The position numbers and the translations under genes are program-made. This document shows, one piece after another, positions 5,756-5,927 of a DNA stretch of 5,927 nucleotides; positions within the stretch are counted from its first letter, which is position 1, and each line of letters begins with the position of its first letter. The notes beneath the pieces were generated by a model. It saw only the letters and a program-made list of their open reading frames with translations. It was not told where the DNA came from and did no database searches. Source of the stretch: Syntrophomonadaceae bacterium. GTDB lineage: Bacteria; Bacillota; Syntrophomonadia; Syntrophomonadales; Syntrophomonadaceae. The DNA lies in assembly GCA_031265005.1 (NCBI GenBank), contig JAISDD010000016.1:1-5927 (forward strand). The letters are read 5' to 3'.

Positions 5756-5801
5756 GCGGGGCGCCGCCCCGCACCCCGCCAGAGGAACTAAGCCCCTCTG
5801 G
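5756..5801. repeat. Paired GC-rich hairpins, REP-like dispersed element or terminator
   Basis: GCGGGGC-GCC-GCCCCGC (5756-5772) is a near-perfect palindrome. After six bases comes CCAGAGG (5779-5785) with CCTCTGG (5795-5801) across a 9-base loop. Two closely spaced hairpins of this kind downstream of a gene resemble dispersed palindromic repeats in high-G+C intergenic regions of many bacteria. It could act as the terminator of the pilin transcript, although no T-run follows. A 12-base A+T palindrome, AATAATATTATT (5807-5818), comes right after. Confidence 0.5.
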
Positions 5802-5838
5802 ACTCCAATAATATTATTTAGCTGAAGATTTAGAACCC

Positions 5839-5894
5839 GCGCCGATATTTTCTCCACATAGAGCCCCGGCGCAAGATTTATTCCGCTCTATGTG
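5839..5894. repeat. Interleaved inverted repeats, pseudoknot-capable
   Basis: Two perfect inverted repeats interlock. GCGCCG (5839-5844) pairs with CGGCGC (5867-5872), and CACATAGAGC (5855-5864) pairs with GCTCTATGTG (5885-5894). The order 1-2-1'-2' with connecting lengths of 10, 2 and 12 bases is that of an H-type pseudoknot. The 10-base repeat alone could be a repressor operator or a 20-base-loop hairpin. It stands about 30 bases before the window ends in AATAGAGG, which may be the ribosome site of an unseen plus-strand gene. The rest of 5819-5927 shows no gene. Confidence 0.45.
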
Positions 5895-5927
5895 CTATCA
5901 TTCCACCGTCACTATTAATAATAGAGG

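Noticed and set aside
1..5927. CRISPR array, tRNA or rRNA
   Set aside because: No regularly spaced direct repeats, no cloverleaf-type sequence and no rRNA signature were seen on either strand.

Overview
This window looks like a chromosomal accessory region from a bacterium. It has bacterial Shine-Dalgarno sites, sigma70-like promoters, a class III prepilin and insertion-sequence debris. The pilin style and the base-composition mix remind me of anaerobic Gram-negatives such as Synergistota. That placement is a weak guess from memory, and no rRNA or marker gene is present to confirm it.

Layout. Positions 1-4476 are a minus-strand block. Read in its own direction it holds a B12-binding-type radical SAM enzyme (4476-3055), a 280-base gap with a probable IS remnant and a promoter, a complete 725-residue polytopic membrane protein (2775-598), and a close tandem paralogue of that protein (588 to the window edge, cut off). 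The second paralogue starts 9 bases after the first one stops, and its ribosome-binding site abuts and overlaps that stop codon, so the two are almost certainly co-translated. Both membrane proteins look like GT-C-type lipid-linked-sugar glycosyltransferases or related envelope-polymer proteins: many membrane segments, a conserved acidic residue in the first large outer loop, and in the complete copy a soluble C-terminal half. With the radical SAM enzyme this suggests a small cell-surface glycan or lipid modification cluster. That role is inference; no substrate can be read from the sequence.

Positions 4477-5209 are a junction zone. It has a good minus-strand promoter driving the radical SAM gene through a leader of about 200 bases, and then the left part of an ISAs1-family insertion sequence whose transposase breaks off after about 75 residues. 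Positions 5210-5725 encode, on the plus strand, a type IV pilin or pseudopilin-like protein of strikingly high G+C. Its downstream flank holds three hairpins that look like terminator or dispersed-repeat structures. A second pair of interleaved inverted repeats, able to form a pseudoknot, lies just before the window ends.

Base composition changes stepwise. In hand-counted 60-base samples the radical SAM gene is about one third G+C, the membrane protein about 45 percent, and the pilin 60-77 percent. Together with two IS remnants flanking the radical SAM gene, this indicates a mosaic assembled by transfer and rearrangement. The most notable items are an eight-cytosine run at the membrane/soluble boundary of the 725-residue protein (a possible phase-variation switch), the tandem paralogues, the IS-flanked radical SAM gene, and the pseudoknot-capable repeats at the right edge. 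I did not find a convincing wholly new system.
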